The notes below the pieces were generated by a model. It made no database searches, was not told where the DNA came from, and worked only from the letters and a program-made list of their open reading frames with translations. A DNA stretch of 64,000 nt from Marinilactibacillus sp036039175. GTDB lineage: Bacteria > Bacillota > Bacilli > Lactobacillales > Carnobacteriaceae_A. The position numbers were made by a program, and so were the translations under genes. Shown piece by piece: positions 44,371-53,382 of this stretch (positions within the stretch are counted from its first letter, which is position 1; each line of letters begins with the position of its first letter). The DNA lies in NCBI RefSeq assembly GCF_036039175.1, contig NZ_JAYXKP010000001.1, positions 124,001 through 188,000 of the forward strand. Direction: 5' to 3'.

Positions 44371-45306
44371 ATGAAAGCAATGCATGCTACTAACAACCAG
44401 AAAAAAACTCATAAGCCTAAGTGGAATAAACGCAAAAGAAATGAAGCTTTGTGGGGATTATTGTTTGTTTCTCCATTTATTATTGGCTTTATCGGCTTTA
44501 TGTTCTTACCGATGGTTTTTTCTTTTATCGGTAGTTTTACAAACTATAATATTACATCTAGAATGGATTTCATTGGATTTGACAATTTTAGAAGAATGTT
44601 TACGAATGACCAGTTATTCCTGACCTCCCTTTATAATACTGTATTCTATGTTATATTAAATGTTCCATTAACGACAGCGGGCGGGGTTTTTCTTGCTGTA
44701 CTATTGAATCGAAATATCAGAGGAATTACAATTTTCAGAACGATTTTTTATCTACCAGCTATTCTATCGGGGGTTGCCGTATACGTCTTATGGATGCAGC
44801 TACTTTCTCCCTCAAGTGGTCTGATAAACACAGTATTATCTTGGGTAGGTATTGCCGGACCTTCATGGTTGTTTGATCCAAATTGGACAAAACCTGCATT
44901 GATTCTTATGCGTTTGTGGAGTGTCGGCGGAGCAATGCTTCTGTATTTGGCTACTCTGCAAAACGTACCCAATCAGTTGTATGAATCAGCTGAAGTTGAC
45001 GGAGCTGGACCTTTTAGAAAGTTAAGACACATCACCTTACCACTGATTACACCTATTATTTTTTATGATGTGATTACATCAACCATTGGTGCTTTTCAAA
45101 TATTCCAAGAAGCCTATGTAATGACAGAGAATGGTACAGGCGGACCAGCCAATTCGCTTCTTTTTTACAACCTTCATATGTGGAATAAAGCCTTTGTTGC
45201 TTTTGATATGGGGTATGCGATGGCGATGTCACTTGTGTTATTTGCAATCGTTATTGTATTAACATTTATCAATTTGAAACTGGCTCCTAGATGGGTACAT
45301 TACTAA
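44371..45306 (+). CDS. Sugar ABC transporter permease (UgpA-like)
   Basis: 311 aa. A basic N-terminus of ~25 residues is followed by six helices. The EAA-type loop reads ESAEVDGAGPFRKLRHITLP. CUT1 family, heterodimer partner of the next permease. AAGGCGG precedes the ATG. No ATPase gene lies in the operon, so a shared MsmK/MsmX-type ATPase is needed. Confidence 0.93.
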   Translation: MKAMHATNNQKKTHKPKWNKRKRNEALWGLLFVSPFIIGFIGFMFLPMVFSFIGSFTNYNITSRMDFIGFDNFRRMFTNDQLFLTSLYNTVFYVILNVPLTTAGGVFLAVLLNRNIRGITIFRTIFYLPAILSGVAVYVLWMQLLSPSSGLINTVLSWVGIAGPSWLFDPNWTKPALILMRLWSVGGAMLLYLATLQNVPNQLYESAEVDGAGPFRKLRHITLPLITPIIFYDVITSTIGAFQIFQEAYVMTENGTGGPANSLLFYNLHMWNKAFVAFDMGYAMAMSLVLFAIVIVLTFINLKLAPRWVHY

Positions 45307-45348
45307 ATAAATCAAAATAACTGAATAATTAGAGAGTGAGGAGAGGCT

Positions 45349-46263
45349 ATGATAGAATCTTCTGAAACAAAATACGTGGAAGACGATGCTTCGAGTGCAT
45401 CAAAAGCTCAGTCAAAATATTTTAAAAGTAAAAAGAGACAAGAACGAACTGGGAAAATACTCATCTATCTATTGCTGGTAGTTGTTAGTCTTGTCTTACT
45501 TGCGCCATTAGTTTGGATGTTAAGTACTTCGTTGAAACCTATGGCAGAGATTGTTAGATTTCCACCAACAATTCTTCCAGAAACATTTGTGTGGCAAAAC
45601 TATATGGATACGATTCAGGCATTCCCGTTTTTTAAATATATGGGTAATACTTTGTTCATAACTGCATTCGTTGTACTCGGAAATGTTTTTTCCAATTCAT
45701 TTATAGCTTACGGATTTGCTAAAATAGATTTTCCAGGTAAAAAGATCTTATTTGCACTTGTGCTCGCTACAATGATGGTTCCAGGATTTGTTACAATGAT
45801 TCCTCAATATATTCTTTTCACGAGAATCAATTGGGTAGGAACGTATTTACCACTCATTGTTCCTGCATTTTTTGGTAGTGCCTTTAATATCTTTTTATTG
45901 AGACAGTTTTATATGTCTATCAACAATGAATTAATTGAAGCGGCACAAATCGATGGGGCTAACCACCTATATATATGGAGCCGTTTAATGGTGCCATTAA
46001 CGAAACCGGCACTCATTACGGTTGGGATTATGTCCTTTAATGGAGCCTGGAATGATTTCTTAGGACCCTTGCTGTATATTACTAAAGAAGAGATGTACAC
46101 GCTCCAAATAGGTCTTCAGTCATTTTCTAACCAGTCAACGACTCAATGGAATTATTTAATGGCAGGAGCAACTTTAGTTTTAATACCTAGTATATTACTC
46201 TTCTTCTTTGCTCAAAAATACTTTATCGAAGGAATGGATCTTACTGGTGGCACGAAAGGATAA
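45349..46263 (+). CDS. Sugar ABC transporter permease (UgpE-like)
   Basis: 304 aa. A cytoplasmic N-terminus of ~35 residues rich in Ser, Asp and Lys, then six helices. EAA loop EAAQIDGANHLYIWSRLMVP and the C-terminus QKYFIEGMDLTGGTKG are typical of the second CUT1 subunit. GAGGAGAG precedes the ATG. The gene is followed after 3 bases by a DUF624 gene, a frequent companion of such transporters. Confidence 0.93.
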   Translation: MIESSETKYVEDDASSASKAQSKYFKSKKRQERTGKILIYLLLVVVSLVLLAPLVWMLSTSLKPMAEIVRFPPTILPETFVWQNYMDTIQAFPFFKYMGNTLFITAFVVLGNVFSNSFIAYGFAKIDFPGKKILFALVLATMMVPGFVTMIPQYILFTRINWVGTYLPLIVPAFFGSAFNIFLLRQFYMSINNELIEAAQIDGANHLYIWSRLMVPLTKPALITVGIMSFNGAWNDFLGPLLYITKEEMYTLQIGLQSFSNQSTTQWNYLMAGATLVLIPSILLFFFAQKYFIEGMDLTGGTKG

Positions 46264-46266
46264 CTT

Positions 46267-46890
46267 ATGGCAATAGAAAAAAACCTACCTAAACAGACCT
46301 CGGTTATTGTGCGCTTCACAGAATGGTTTGCGAATTTATCGCTTTTGAATATGATATGGTTACTTTTTTGTATTCCAGTCGTAACCATTATACCGGCTTC
46401 TGAAAGTTTATTTTATGTGGTCAATAAATTGTATAAGGCAAAAGAAAAGCATCCGATAAAATTGTTTCTTTCTCATTTCAAAGAAAATGGGTGGAGAAAT
46501 TTCAAACAGGATGGGTATTTAGTGGTTATTTACGTACTATTTCTATTTAATTTTATGATAATCAGAAACAGAACTGATCTTCCAGACTGGATGTATTTAT
46601 TTACTGTAGCGATATCAGTCTTATTCGTGCTAGCCGTATTACTTTCAATCTACTATCTTTCTTTGAAAACTATGATTGAGATGAAACCAGAAAAAAGATG
46701 GCTGTTATCTTTCTATCTTATATTTAAATATATACTGAGTAACCTAGGATTGAGCCTAGCAATTGCTTTAATATTTGGGCTATTATTTTTATGGCCAACA
46801 TTAGCCATATTTTTTAGTATGAGTTTGCCAGCTTTGATTAGCATAATAGTAGTTGAAAGAAATTTTCACAAATTTAATAAGCAAAGATAG
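46267..46890 (+). CDS. DUF624 membrane protein (YesL-like)
   Basis: 207 aa with four to five membrane helices. The N-terminal LLNMIWLLFCIPVVTIIPA motif and the F..FKENGWRNFKQ segment are characteristic of DUF624/YesL proteins. These are encoded with CUT1 sugar importers in Firmicutes and are thought to assist or regulate them; the biochemical role is unknown. AAAGGA before the ATG. Last gene of the operon. Confidence 0.88.
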   Translation: MAIEKNLPKQTSVIVRFTEWFANLSLLNMIWLLFCIPVVTIIPASESLFYVVNKLYKAKEKHPIKLFLSHFKENGWRNFKQDGYLVVIYVLFLFNFMIIRNRTDLPDWMYLFTVAISVLFVLAVLLSIYYLSLKTMIEMKPEKRWLLSFYLIFKYILSNLGLSLAIALIFGLLFLWPTLAIFFSMSLPALISIIVVERNFHKFNKQR

Positions 46891-46902
46891 TGATATCATT
46901 TC

Positions 46903-46944
46903 AAAGACTTTACAAGAGCGAGTGCTCTTATAAAGTCTTTTTTT
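46903..46944 (+). terminator. Terminator of second ABC importer operon
   Basis: AAAGACTTTA and TAAAGTCTTT arms with an inner AGAGC/GCTCT stem, then T residues. Confidence 0.93.
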
Positions 46945-47049
46945 ACATTAGCTAGAGTCTGACTCTGTTAAGAGGGCTAGAAAACTAGGGGATATTTCTG
47001 TAAACTAAATCAAGAGTACTCAATACATTGACTGGAGATGAGCGTTCAA

Positions 47050-47727
47050 ATGAATAAAATTATGATTGTCGAAGATGATAACACAATTAACGAACTACTA
47101 GCGGATTTGTTAAGTGAACAGTATGAAGTGATCCAGGCTTTCGCTGGTTCTGAAGCATTGAGAATAATTGAAACAGAAAAATTAGATTTAATTTTGTTAG
47201 ATTTGATGCTACCTGGTATAACAGGAGAAGAATTCATTTCGCACTTTCGTGAACAATCTAGTGTGCCGATTATAGTGATTACTGCAAAAGCAGAAATGAA
47301 TGTTCTAGCAAATGTACTAGAAATAGGTGCGAATGATTACATAGCTAAACCAATTAATACGGTAGAAGTTCTTTCTAGAGTAAAAGCTCAATTGAGAGAT
47401 CATCAAAATGACCGGGATAGTAATTCTATCCATAAAGTCGGATCTTTAGAGATGGACGAAACGACGAGAGAAGTTAAAGTATCAGAGTCAGTTGTATCTC
47501 TTACTCAAAAAGAATATGAATTACTTAAATGCTTCGTAGAACATCCTAGAAAAGTATTCACTAAGGCGAATCTTTTCGAAACTGTTTGGAAAGAAGCCTA
47601 TTTTGGTGACGATAATACGATCTCTGTACATATATCAAGATTGAGAAAAAAGTTATCCGAGCACAGTGGTGAAGATCTTATTGAAACGGTTTGGGGAGTC
47701 GGCTTTAAACTTAAGGATAGTGAATAG
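47050..47727 (+). CDS. Response regulator, OmpR/PhoB family
   Basis: 225 aa. Receiver domain with phospho-acceptor Asp51 (LLDLMLPG) and the acidic pair EDD, then a C-terminal winged helix (LTQKEYELLKCFVEHP...HISRLRKKL). The start is uncertain: ATG 47038 touches GGAG, and ATG 47050 is 12 bases from it but gives the standard N-terminus. First gene of a regulator-ATPase-permease-kinase set; the kinase partner is at 49567. It probably controls the ABC genes. Confidence 0.92.
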   Translation: MNKIMIVEDDNTINELLADLLSEQYEVIQAFAGSEALRIIETEKLDLILLDLMLPGITGEEFISHFREQSSVPIIVITAKAEMNVLANVLEIGANDYIAKPINTVEVLSRVKAQLRDHQNDRDSNSIHKVGSLEMDETTREVKVSESVVSLTQKEYELLKCFVEHPRKVFTKANLFETVWKEAYFGDDNTISVHISRLRKKLSEHSGEDLIETVWGVGFKLKDSE

Positions 47728-47821
47728 TAGAATTAAGACTTTTGTAAGGTTTACTTCAGATTATTGAAACCTTTCTGCTTTAATATTGGTTTTGTAAGAA
47801 AGACAAAAAGGAGTGTTCAAA

Positions 47822-48742
47822 TTGGAAAATCTGATTGAAACTATTGGGTTAACAAAACGTTACAAAAAACAATTAGCTTTAAATGATGTTTCGATTCATG
47901 TAAGACAAGGAGAAATTTACGGGTTAATAGGTAAAAACGGTGCCGGTAAATCTACGTTTTTTAAAACACTAATGGGTTTGGCACCGGAGTATTCAGGTGA
48001 AATTTTATTGTTTGGAGAGCGCTCGAGTGCGGAGTTGAATGATGCCCGCCAGCGTATGGGATTTATGATGGGTGCAAACTTTTTCCCTTACTTAACAGCT
48101 AGAGAAAATTTAGAATACTACCGAAAATTGAAAGGGATCAGCGACGCTTCGGAAGTTGACCGGGTACTTAAATTAGTGGAAATGGATCAAGTCAATAAAA
48201 AGTTCAAGGCGTTTTCAATGGGTATGAAGCAGCGTGTAAGTATCGCGAATGCATTGATGGGGTCACCAGATATTATTGTTCTTGATGAGCCAATCAATGG
48301 ACTAGATCCACAAGGGATAGCGGACTTTAGAAAAATTGTTCAAAAGTTGAACAAAGAGCAAAAAATCACTTTTTTGATCTCTTCGCATATTTTAGGAGAA
48401 TTGGAACTGATGGCTACTCGATTTGGCTTTATTCATGATGGCGTACTAATTGAAGAATTGGATAGAGAAACCATACGCAATAAAACAGAAGAAAAAGTGG
48501 TAGTCAGAACTAATGACGTTGAAAAAACAGCTTATCTTCTGGAACAACATTTTGACAATATTGATTACACTGTGAATAGCGGACAAGAAATTGTGATCTC
48601 GAAAATGACAGATAGAGTGGATGAAATTGCTCAATTAATTGTCAAAAATGAACTGAAACTCTATAAGCTAATCTCACAAGAAATTTCTATTCAAGATTAT
48701 TATCTGAACTTGCTCGCTAAAGGAGGAGAACAACATGTTTAA
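47822..48742 (+). CDS. ABC exporter ATPase
   Basis: 306 aa. Walker A GKNGAGKST, signature FSMGMKQRV, Walker B IIVLDEPINGLDP and switch His (ISSHILGELE). The signature and the BcrA/CcmA-like N-terminus place it among drug or lantibiotic-immunity ATPases. TTG 47822 is preferred, 8 bases after AAGGAG; the in-frame GTG at 47813 overlaps that site. It overlaps the permease gene by 8 bases. A weak AAGGTTT/AAACCTT stem lies just upstream and could separate it from the regulator gene. Confidence 0.9.
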   Translation: MENLIETIGLTKRYKKQLALNDVSIHVRQGEIYGLIGKNGAGKSTFFKTLMGLAPEYSGEILLFGERSSAELNDARQRMGFMMGANFFPYLTARENLEYYRKLKGISDASEVDRVLKLVEMDQVNKKFKAFSMGMKQRVSIANALMGSPDIIVLDEPINGLDPQGIADFRKIVQKLNKEQKITFLISSHILGELELMATRFGFIHDGVLIEELDRETIRNKTEEKVVVRTNDVEKTAYLLEQHFDNIDYTVNSGQEIVISKMTDRVDEIAQLIVKNELKLYKLISQEISIQDYYLNLLAKGGEQHV

Positions 48743-49529
48743 TTTTATTCAGGCAGATTTATATAGACTAGCGCATAAAAAATCGAATTACGCCTTTTAT
48801 GGTATCTTATTTTCTCTTTTTGTTGTAGCGGTTATCCTACTACAGACGAGTTCTCCAGAGAGCGAAGGAATTTCTAACGCTTATATAGAACTGGGAGTAT
48901 TTCTATTATCTCAAGCCTTTCCTTTATTTTTTGGTTTACAAGCGTACTCTACTGTATATATAAACGATATATCTTCGAGCTCACACCAAAATATCTTCAG
49001 TAGTGGATTATCTAAAACCGAGTTTGTGATCGGTAAATTCATCACTTTTGTAATCTATCTATTTACAACTTTCCTTATAGGTGCCATTGTATTCTTTGCG
49101 CTATTCTTTTTCCTAACACTAAGTACAGGTGCACAGTTTGATACCGGAAACTTAAGCAACCTTGCAGTAGTGGGAGTAACGATATTTTTAGGGATGATCG
49201 GTTATGCAGCGGTAGCAAATATGGTTTCTTTTATCAGTCAAAATACTACAGTGTCTTTAATTACTTTTGGAGTTCTAATCTCAAATATTAGTTTAACTGC
49301 ATTAGATTTAATTAGTCTAGCAACAGATAAACTAGAATTTTTAAGAAAACTAACTTTATCTTACTATATAAACCATACCAACCAGTCCGTCATAGCTGGA
49401 TTTTTACCTGAAATGTCATCAAATGCAGAGCCTTTAGTCACTTGGGGTGTAACGGTACTATACATTGTCGTTGCAAGTATTGTTGGGATTTTGATTCTGA
49501 GTCGAATTGAAATCAAAGAAGGCAAGTAG
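48735..49529 (+). CDS. ABC-2 type permease
   Basis: 264 aa with six hydrophobic segments; the N-terminus FIQADLYRLAHKKSNY is typical of ABC-2 permeases of the lantibiotic-immunity/BcrB kind. It likely forms a homodimer with the preceding ATPase, since no second permease is present. AAAGGAGG lies inside the ATPase gene before the overlapping ATG. The export substrate is unknown; an antimicrobial peptide is a reasonable guess from the accompanying two-component system. Confidence 0.87.
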   Translation: MFNFIQADLYRLAHKKSNYAFYGILFSLFVVAVILLQTSSPESEGISNAYIELGVFLLSQAFPLFFGLQAYSTVYINDISSSSHQNIFSSGLSKTEFVIGKFITFVIYLFTTFLIGAIVFFALFFFLTLSTGAQFDTGNLSNLAVVGVTIFLGMIGYAAVANMVSFISQNTTVSLITFGVLISNISLTALDLISLATDKLEFLRKLTLSYYINHTNQSVIAGFLPEMSSNAEPLVTWGVTVLYIVVASIVGILILSRIEIKEGK

Positions 49530-49566
49530 GTTATTCATTCATAAATAGGGAAGTAGGAGGTGTTTT

Positions 49567-50472
49567 ATGGTCTTCATTGTGCTGCTCAGTTTAATTCTAA
49601 ATGCACTATTCATGATTAAATTTTACCAAAACAAAAAATTTAATCAGCGTATCACAAACCAACTGAAATGGATTAAACAAGGAGATGCTTTAGCTGAATT
49701 GAGAAAACATCATTCTTCTGTTTCTCAAGATTTATTGATTGAAGAAATTAACGATTTAATCAAACGGCATAAACAAATTCAAATTGAATTCAATACGATT
49801 GATAATCAAAATAAAGAGATGATTTCTTCGATTTCACACGACTTTAGAACACCTCTTACATCGATGCTAGGATATGTTCAAATTCTTCAAGCATCTGCTG
49901 AAAGTGAAAAAGAAATCAAATATTTAAAAATAGTTGAAGAAAGAACAAAAGTCTTAAGTGAGTTGGTAGAAGAATTCTATCGATTAAGTCTACTTGAATC
50001 TAAAGATCTTTCTTTTGAAATGGAACAAGCTTATCCAATCCTTTTGCTACAAGAACAACTGGCGCTATATCATCAAGAATTATCACAATCTTTCAGTACG
50101 GTATCCGTTCAACTAATGGAAGAGACAATTAGTATTGAAACAAGTGTATTGGAATTCAATAGACTTTTAGGAAACCTCATTAAAAATGCCTTTTCTCATG
50201 GAACGGAACGGTTTTGTGTTTATAATGAATTATCAAAGGATAGTTTGATGATTTATATTGAAAACAAAGTAGAAAAAACAGATGCTCTTGACGTAAACAA
50301 ACTTTTTGACAGAACCTACAAAGGGGACAAACCAAGAACATCTAGTTCTACAGGTCTAGGTTTATCTATCGCTAAGAAAATTGCTGAATCATTAGGGTAT
50401 ACACTTGAAGCCGCAATCGAAGGAGAAATTTTACAATTTAAGCTATCGATTCCCTTAAATGAACGTAAATAA
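49567..50472 (+). CDS. Sensor histidine kinase with single N-terminal membrane segment
   Basis: 301 aa. One hydrophobic helix (residues ~2-18) is followed directly by a cytoplasmic coil, HisKA with His91 (SSISHDFRTPLTS), N-box NLIKNAFSHG and G-box TGLGLSIAKK. It has no extracellular sensor domain, so it probably senses through the membrane or through the ABC permease encoded before it. GGAGG precedes the ATG. Partner of the OmpR-type regulator at 47050. Last gene before a terminator. Confidence 0.92.
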   Translation: MVFIVLLSLILNALFMIKFYQNKKFNQRITNQLKWIKQGDALAELRKHHSSVSQDLLIEEINDLIKRHKQIQIEFNTIDNQNKEMISSISHDFRTPLTSMLGYVQILQASAESEKEIKYLKIVEERTKVLSELVEEFYRLSLLESKDLSFEMEQAYPILLLQEQLALYHQELSQSFSTVSVQLMEETISIETSVLEFNRLLGNLIKNAFSHGTERFCVYNELSKDSLMIYIENKVEKTDALDVNKLFDRTYKGDKPRTSSSTGLGLSIAKKIAESLGYTLEAAIEGEILQFKLSIPLNERK

Positions 50473-50507
50473 AAACGAGTGACTCTGAGAAAGAGTCAAC
50501 TCGTTTT
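50471..50507. terminator. Bidirectional terminator
   Basis: AAAAACGAGT and ACTCGTTTTT arms with an inner ACTCT/AGAGT stem, between convergent genes. Confidence 0.92.
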
Positions 50508-50511
50508 TCGT

Positions 50512-51534
50512 TTATACAGTATGTTCAAGGACAATTTTCCCACTAGTATGACCAGTCATCAGTTGGTCATAAGCTTCGCTCAATGTCTGTTCAGTTATTT
50601 CTTCAAATCTGTGGTTAATCGTTGAGTGCACGTTTCCTGCTTCAACTTCTTTTCTCAATTCATCAAGATAATGATGCTGTTGTATCCAGTCCTCTGTTTT
50701 ATAAACAGATCTCGTATACATCAACTCATAATTGAACGAAACACTTTTAGAAAAGAAGGCCATCGGGAGAGGTTCACTTAATGGAAGAATAGAACAAACA
50801 TGACCTCTAGCGCTGACAATCTTACTAACTTCCTTAATATTATCGTCAGCGTTAGCTGCTAAAAAGATATAATCTACAGATTCGATACCAAATTCTTTCA
50901 GTTGCGGTTCGTAAGGTTTTTTGTGATCGATGATTTTATTCACGCCAAGAGATTTCAAATGATCTCTGGATTCATCCCGAGAAGCTGTTCCAATGACATC
51001 AATTCCATCGTTTAAAGCAATTTGGGTAGCGATTGACCCCACACCTCCAGCAGCTCCAATAATTAAAAGGGTGGGTGATTCCGTACTGTTTTTAGGAAGG
51101 TTAAGTTGATCATAAAAGGTTTCATAAGCTGTTAGCGCGGTAAGAGGGAGTGCCGCTGCCTCTGCAAAGTCTAAATTGTTCGGTTTCATAGCAACCATTC
51201 TTTCATCAATTAAGTGGTAATCAGCTTGAGCACCTTGAACATTACTGGTTCCAGGATAAAAGACGTCATCTCCAACTTTGAATAGTGTAACATCATCTCC
51301 AACCTCGACTATAGTACCAGAAACATCACGTCCTAAAACGGTGAAACTCGTATCATCTGATTTCTTCATTTTCCAAGTCATGACATCTGTAGGATTCAAC
51401 GCTACGGCTTTAACTTCTACTAATATTTGTCTATCAATAGGTTTCGGCTTATCAATCTCTCTTTTTTCAAATTGAATCGAACCATTGTGATCTTTAGATT
51501 GTTCGAATCCATATGCAGTCATTTGCTCTGTCAA
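50512..51534 (-). CDS. Zinc-type alcohol dehydrogenase-like / quinone oxidoreductase (MDR)
   Basis: 340 aa medium-chain dehydrogenase/reductase. An N-terminal GroES-like domain, GRDVSGTIVEVGDDV, and the Rossmann motif GAAGGVGS. The usual catalytic zinc ligands are absent (GRD replaces GHE), which places it with NADPH-dependent quinone or enone reductases. TTG start at 51534, 6 bases after AAGGAAG; the ATG at 51522 is too far. Monocistronic, convergent with the histidine kinase gene; possible role in electrophile detoxification. Confidence 0.9.
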   Translation of the reverse strand: MTEQMTAYGFEQSKDHNGSIQFEKREIDKPKPIDRQILVEVKAVALNPTDVMTWKMKKSDDTSFTVLGRDVSGTIVEVGDDVTLFKVGDDVFYPGTSNVQGAQADYHLIDERMVAMKPNNLDFAEAAALPLTALTAYETFYDQLNLPKNSTESPTLLIIGAAGGVGSIATQIALNDGIDVIGTASRDESRDHLKSLGVNKIIDHKKPYEPQLKEFGIESVDYIFLAANADDNIKEVSKIVSARGHVCSILPLSEPLPMAFFSKSVSFNYELMYTRSVYKTEDWIQQHHYLDELRKEVEAGNVHSTINHRFEEITEQTLSEAYDQLMTGHTSGKIVLEHTV

Positions 51535-51646
51535 ATTTAACTTCCTTTCTACTCATTAATAGGTACAGTCTACACCTTAAAAAAAGCAAGAACAAACGAT
51601 ATGTGATAGAATGAAAAAATACTGATTAAACGAGGGATGGTTGAAC

Positions 51647-52588
51647 ATGAGTCAATATTTGGAAAATGCACAAAAAGTATTTGATAATAATTTCAATTTA
51701 CAAAAAGAAGAAACAGTTTTAATCGTAACAGACGATAAGATGAGTGAAATTGCTCACTTCTTCTATGAAGCGGCTAAACTCAATGGAAACGAAGCGGTGC
51801 TTACCCAGTTTCCAGCAACTTATAAAAGTGGAGAAGAACCACCCAAAGCAATTGCTGAGGCACTGAAGCATGCAGATGTTGCTTTATGCGTGACTTCAGC
51901 AAGCTTGACGCATACTCATGCTAAAAAAGATGCGGCAGCTATTGGCACAAGAATTGGGACGATGCCTGGGATTACATTAGATATGTTAGAAAAAGGTGCG
52001 ATAGAAGCTGATCCAGATACTATCAAAAATCTTACAGCTCAGTTCACAGAAAAGCTAGAAACAGGTTCAGAAGTCAAAATTGAAAAAGACGGAGAAGTTC
52101 TTGAATTTAAGATTTCTGGCAGAAAAGGCGTTCCGAGTACAGGTATCTTTTGGAATAAGGGAGAAGCAGGGAACATCCCTTCTGGGGAAGCTTACATTGC
52201 TCCAATCGAAGATTCTGCAAATGGCTCATTAATAGTGGATGGTTCAATAGCTCAGTTAGGTAAAGTAGAAAAGCCCATAAAGTTAACGCTTGTAAAAGGG
52301 AGATTAACGGAAGCTACTGGAGAGCAAGGTGCTGCATTATTGAACCTCTTAGGAGAAGACAAAGGAAGAATAATAGCGGAGTTTGGTATTGGTACTAATC
52401 CAACTGCTCGTATAACGGGTGTAGTTCTTGAAGACGAGAAAGTTTTCGGAACCATTCATATTGCCTTTGGAAGCAACAAACCTTTCGGTGGTCAAACAGA
52501 AGCAGGAGTTCATATTGACTGCGTTGTACAAAGTCCAACTGTTTGGTTAGATGGAGAAAAGATTATGGAAAAAGGACAGATTGTTTAA
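51647..52588 (+). CDS. Aminopeptidase, M29-like
   Basis: 313 aa, shorter than classical M29 PepS/AmpS (~410). Candidate metal ligands match the M29 order: Glu in NIPSGEAY, Glu in IIAEFGIGTNP, His in GTIHIAFGS and His in AGVHIDC. The N-terminal domain (VLIVTDDKMSEIA...) is compact. It is expected to remove N-terminal residues from peptides in the cytoplasm. ATG 51647 follows GAGGG by 10 bases; an in-frame TTG at 51641 is possible. Single gene, with no peptide transporter nearby. Confidence 0.75.
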   Translation: MSQYLENAQKVFDNNFNLQKEETVLIVTDDKMSEIAHFFYEAAKLNGNEAVLTQFPATYKSGEEPPKAIAEALKHADVALCVTSASLTHTHAKKDAAAIGTRIGTMPGITLDMLEKGAIEADPDTIKNLTAQFTEKLETGSEVKIEKDGEVLEFKISGRKGVPSTGIFWNKGEAGNIPSGEAYIAPIEDSANGSLIVDGSIAQLGKVEKPIKLTLVKGRLTEATGEQGAALLNLLGEDKGRIIAEFGIGTNPTARITGVVLEDEKVFGTIHIAFGSNKPFGGQTEAGVHIDCVVQSPTVWLDGEKIMEKGQIV

Positions 52589-52666
52589 GAAAATTTAAGG
52601 ACTAGTCTTTAGAATGAATAGTTATTAGAAGAAAAGATTCGTTAGAAAAAGAAAGAAGGAAAGTCT

Positions 52667-53341
52667 ATGAAGAGAGCGTCAAAATCAAAATACCCTTTAT
52701 TTTTTGCTTGGCTAACGGTATTAGTCTGGATGGCGATCATTTTCTGGTTTTCTTCTCAGCCTGCAAGTGAATCAGCGCAATTAAGTTTTGGTGCCATGGA
52801 AGTCGGAAGTAAAGTTGTCAACCATTGGAGAGTTGTTGCAGCAGTAGGCTTTTTACTGTTTTTCAATTTATTTCTCATTTGGTTAAAAAGAAGAAGTACA
52901 CCTTTGTGGGGCAAAGTACTGATCTTTATTTTATTTATCGTATTTTGTAGTGCAACTATCTATTTTCTTTTGACGATTGTTAGACCAAGACTAGGTATTA
53001 ATGAAATAAGAGGTATGAATTATTATACCTTGCATAATTTCATCAGAAAAAATGCTCATTTCTTTATCTACATGTTCCTTGGAATATTAGTGAAAAATGC
53101 ACTATCGACTTCAGATGTTAAGGGAATCAAAGCTGTTTTAATTGCACTCGTTATTTGCGCGGTTTATGCATCGACAGATGAATTTCATCAAAGTTTTGTT
53201 CCTGGAAGAACGGCACTAGTTTCAGATGTTCTCATTGATTCTACTGGATCATTTATCGGTATCTTTCTTTATTCAATTTTAGACTGGATTTCGGGTAAAA
53301 GAAGCATCTGGCAAGCTTTCTGGAATTTAAAAGCACAATAA
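52667..53341 (+). CDS. VanZ-like family membrane protein
   Basis: 224 aa with five helices. The core VanZ signature is present: RKNAHFFIYMFLGIL, then STDEFHQSFVPGRTALVSDVLIDSTGS. VanZ confers low-level teicoplanin resistance in enterococci, but most family members have no known role. AAAGAAGG before the ATG. No other van-type genes are nearby. It may be co-transcribed with the aminopeptidase gene 78 bases upstream, since no terminator separates them. Confidence 0.93.
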   Translation: MKRASKSKYPLFFAWLTVLVWMAIIFWFSSQPASESAQLSFGAMEVGSKVVNHWRVVAAVGFLLFFNLFLIWLKRRSTPLWGKVLIFILFIVFCSATIYFLLTIVRPRLGINEIRGMNYYTLHNFIRKNAHFFIYMFLGILVKNALSTSDVKGIKAVLIALVICAVYASTDEFHQSFVPGRTALVSDVLIDSTGSFIGIFLYSILDWISGKRSIWQAFWNLKAQ

Positions 53342-53382
53342 AAAAAGCACGATCGATTAATTATTAATCGATTGTGCTTTTT
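53342..53382. terminator. Bidirectional terminator
   Basis: A long stem of about 18 bases (AAAAAGCAC-ATCGATTAAT with a near-perfect complement) lies between the convergent VanZ and DUF72 genes. Confidence 0.93.

Noticed and set aside
47730..47790. AAGGTTT/AAACCTT stem between response regulator and ABC ATPase
   Set aside because: Seven-base stem with no T tract; too weak to list as a terminator.
52590..52612. AAGGACTAGTCTTT palindrome between aminopeptidase and VanZ genes
   Set aside because: Short palindrome without T tract or promoter context; chance is likely in AT-rich DNA.
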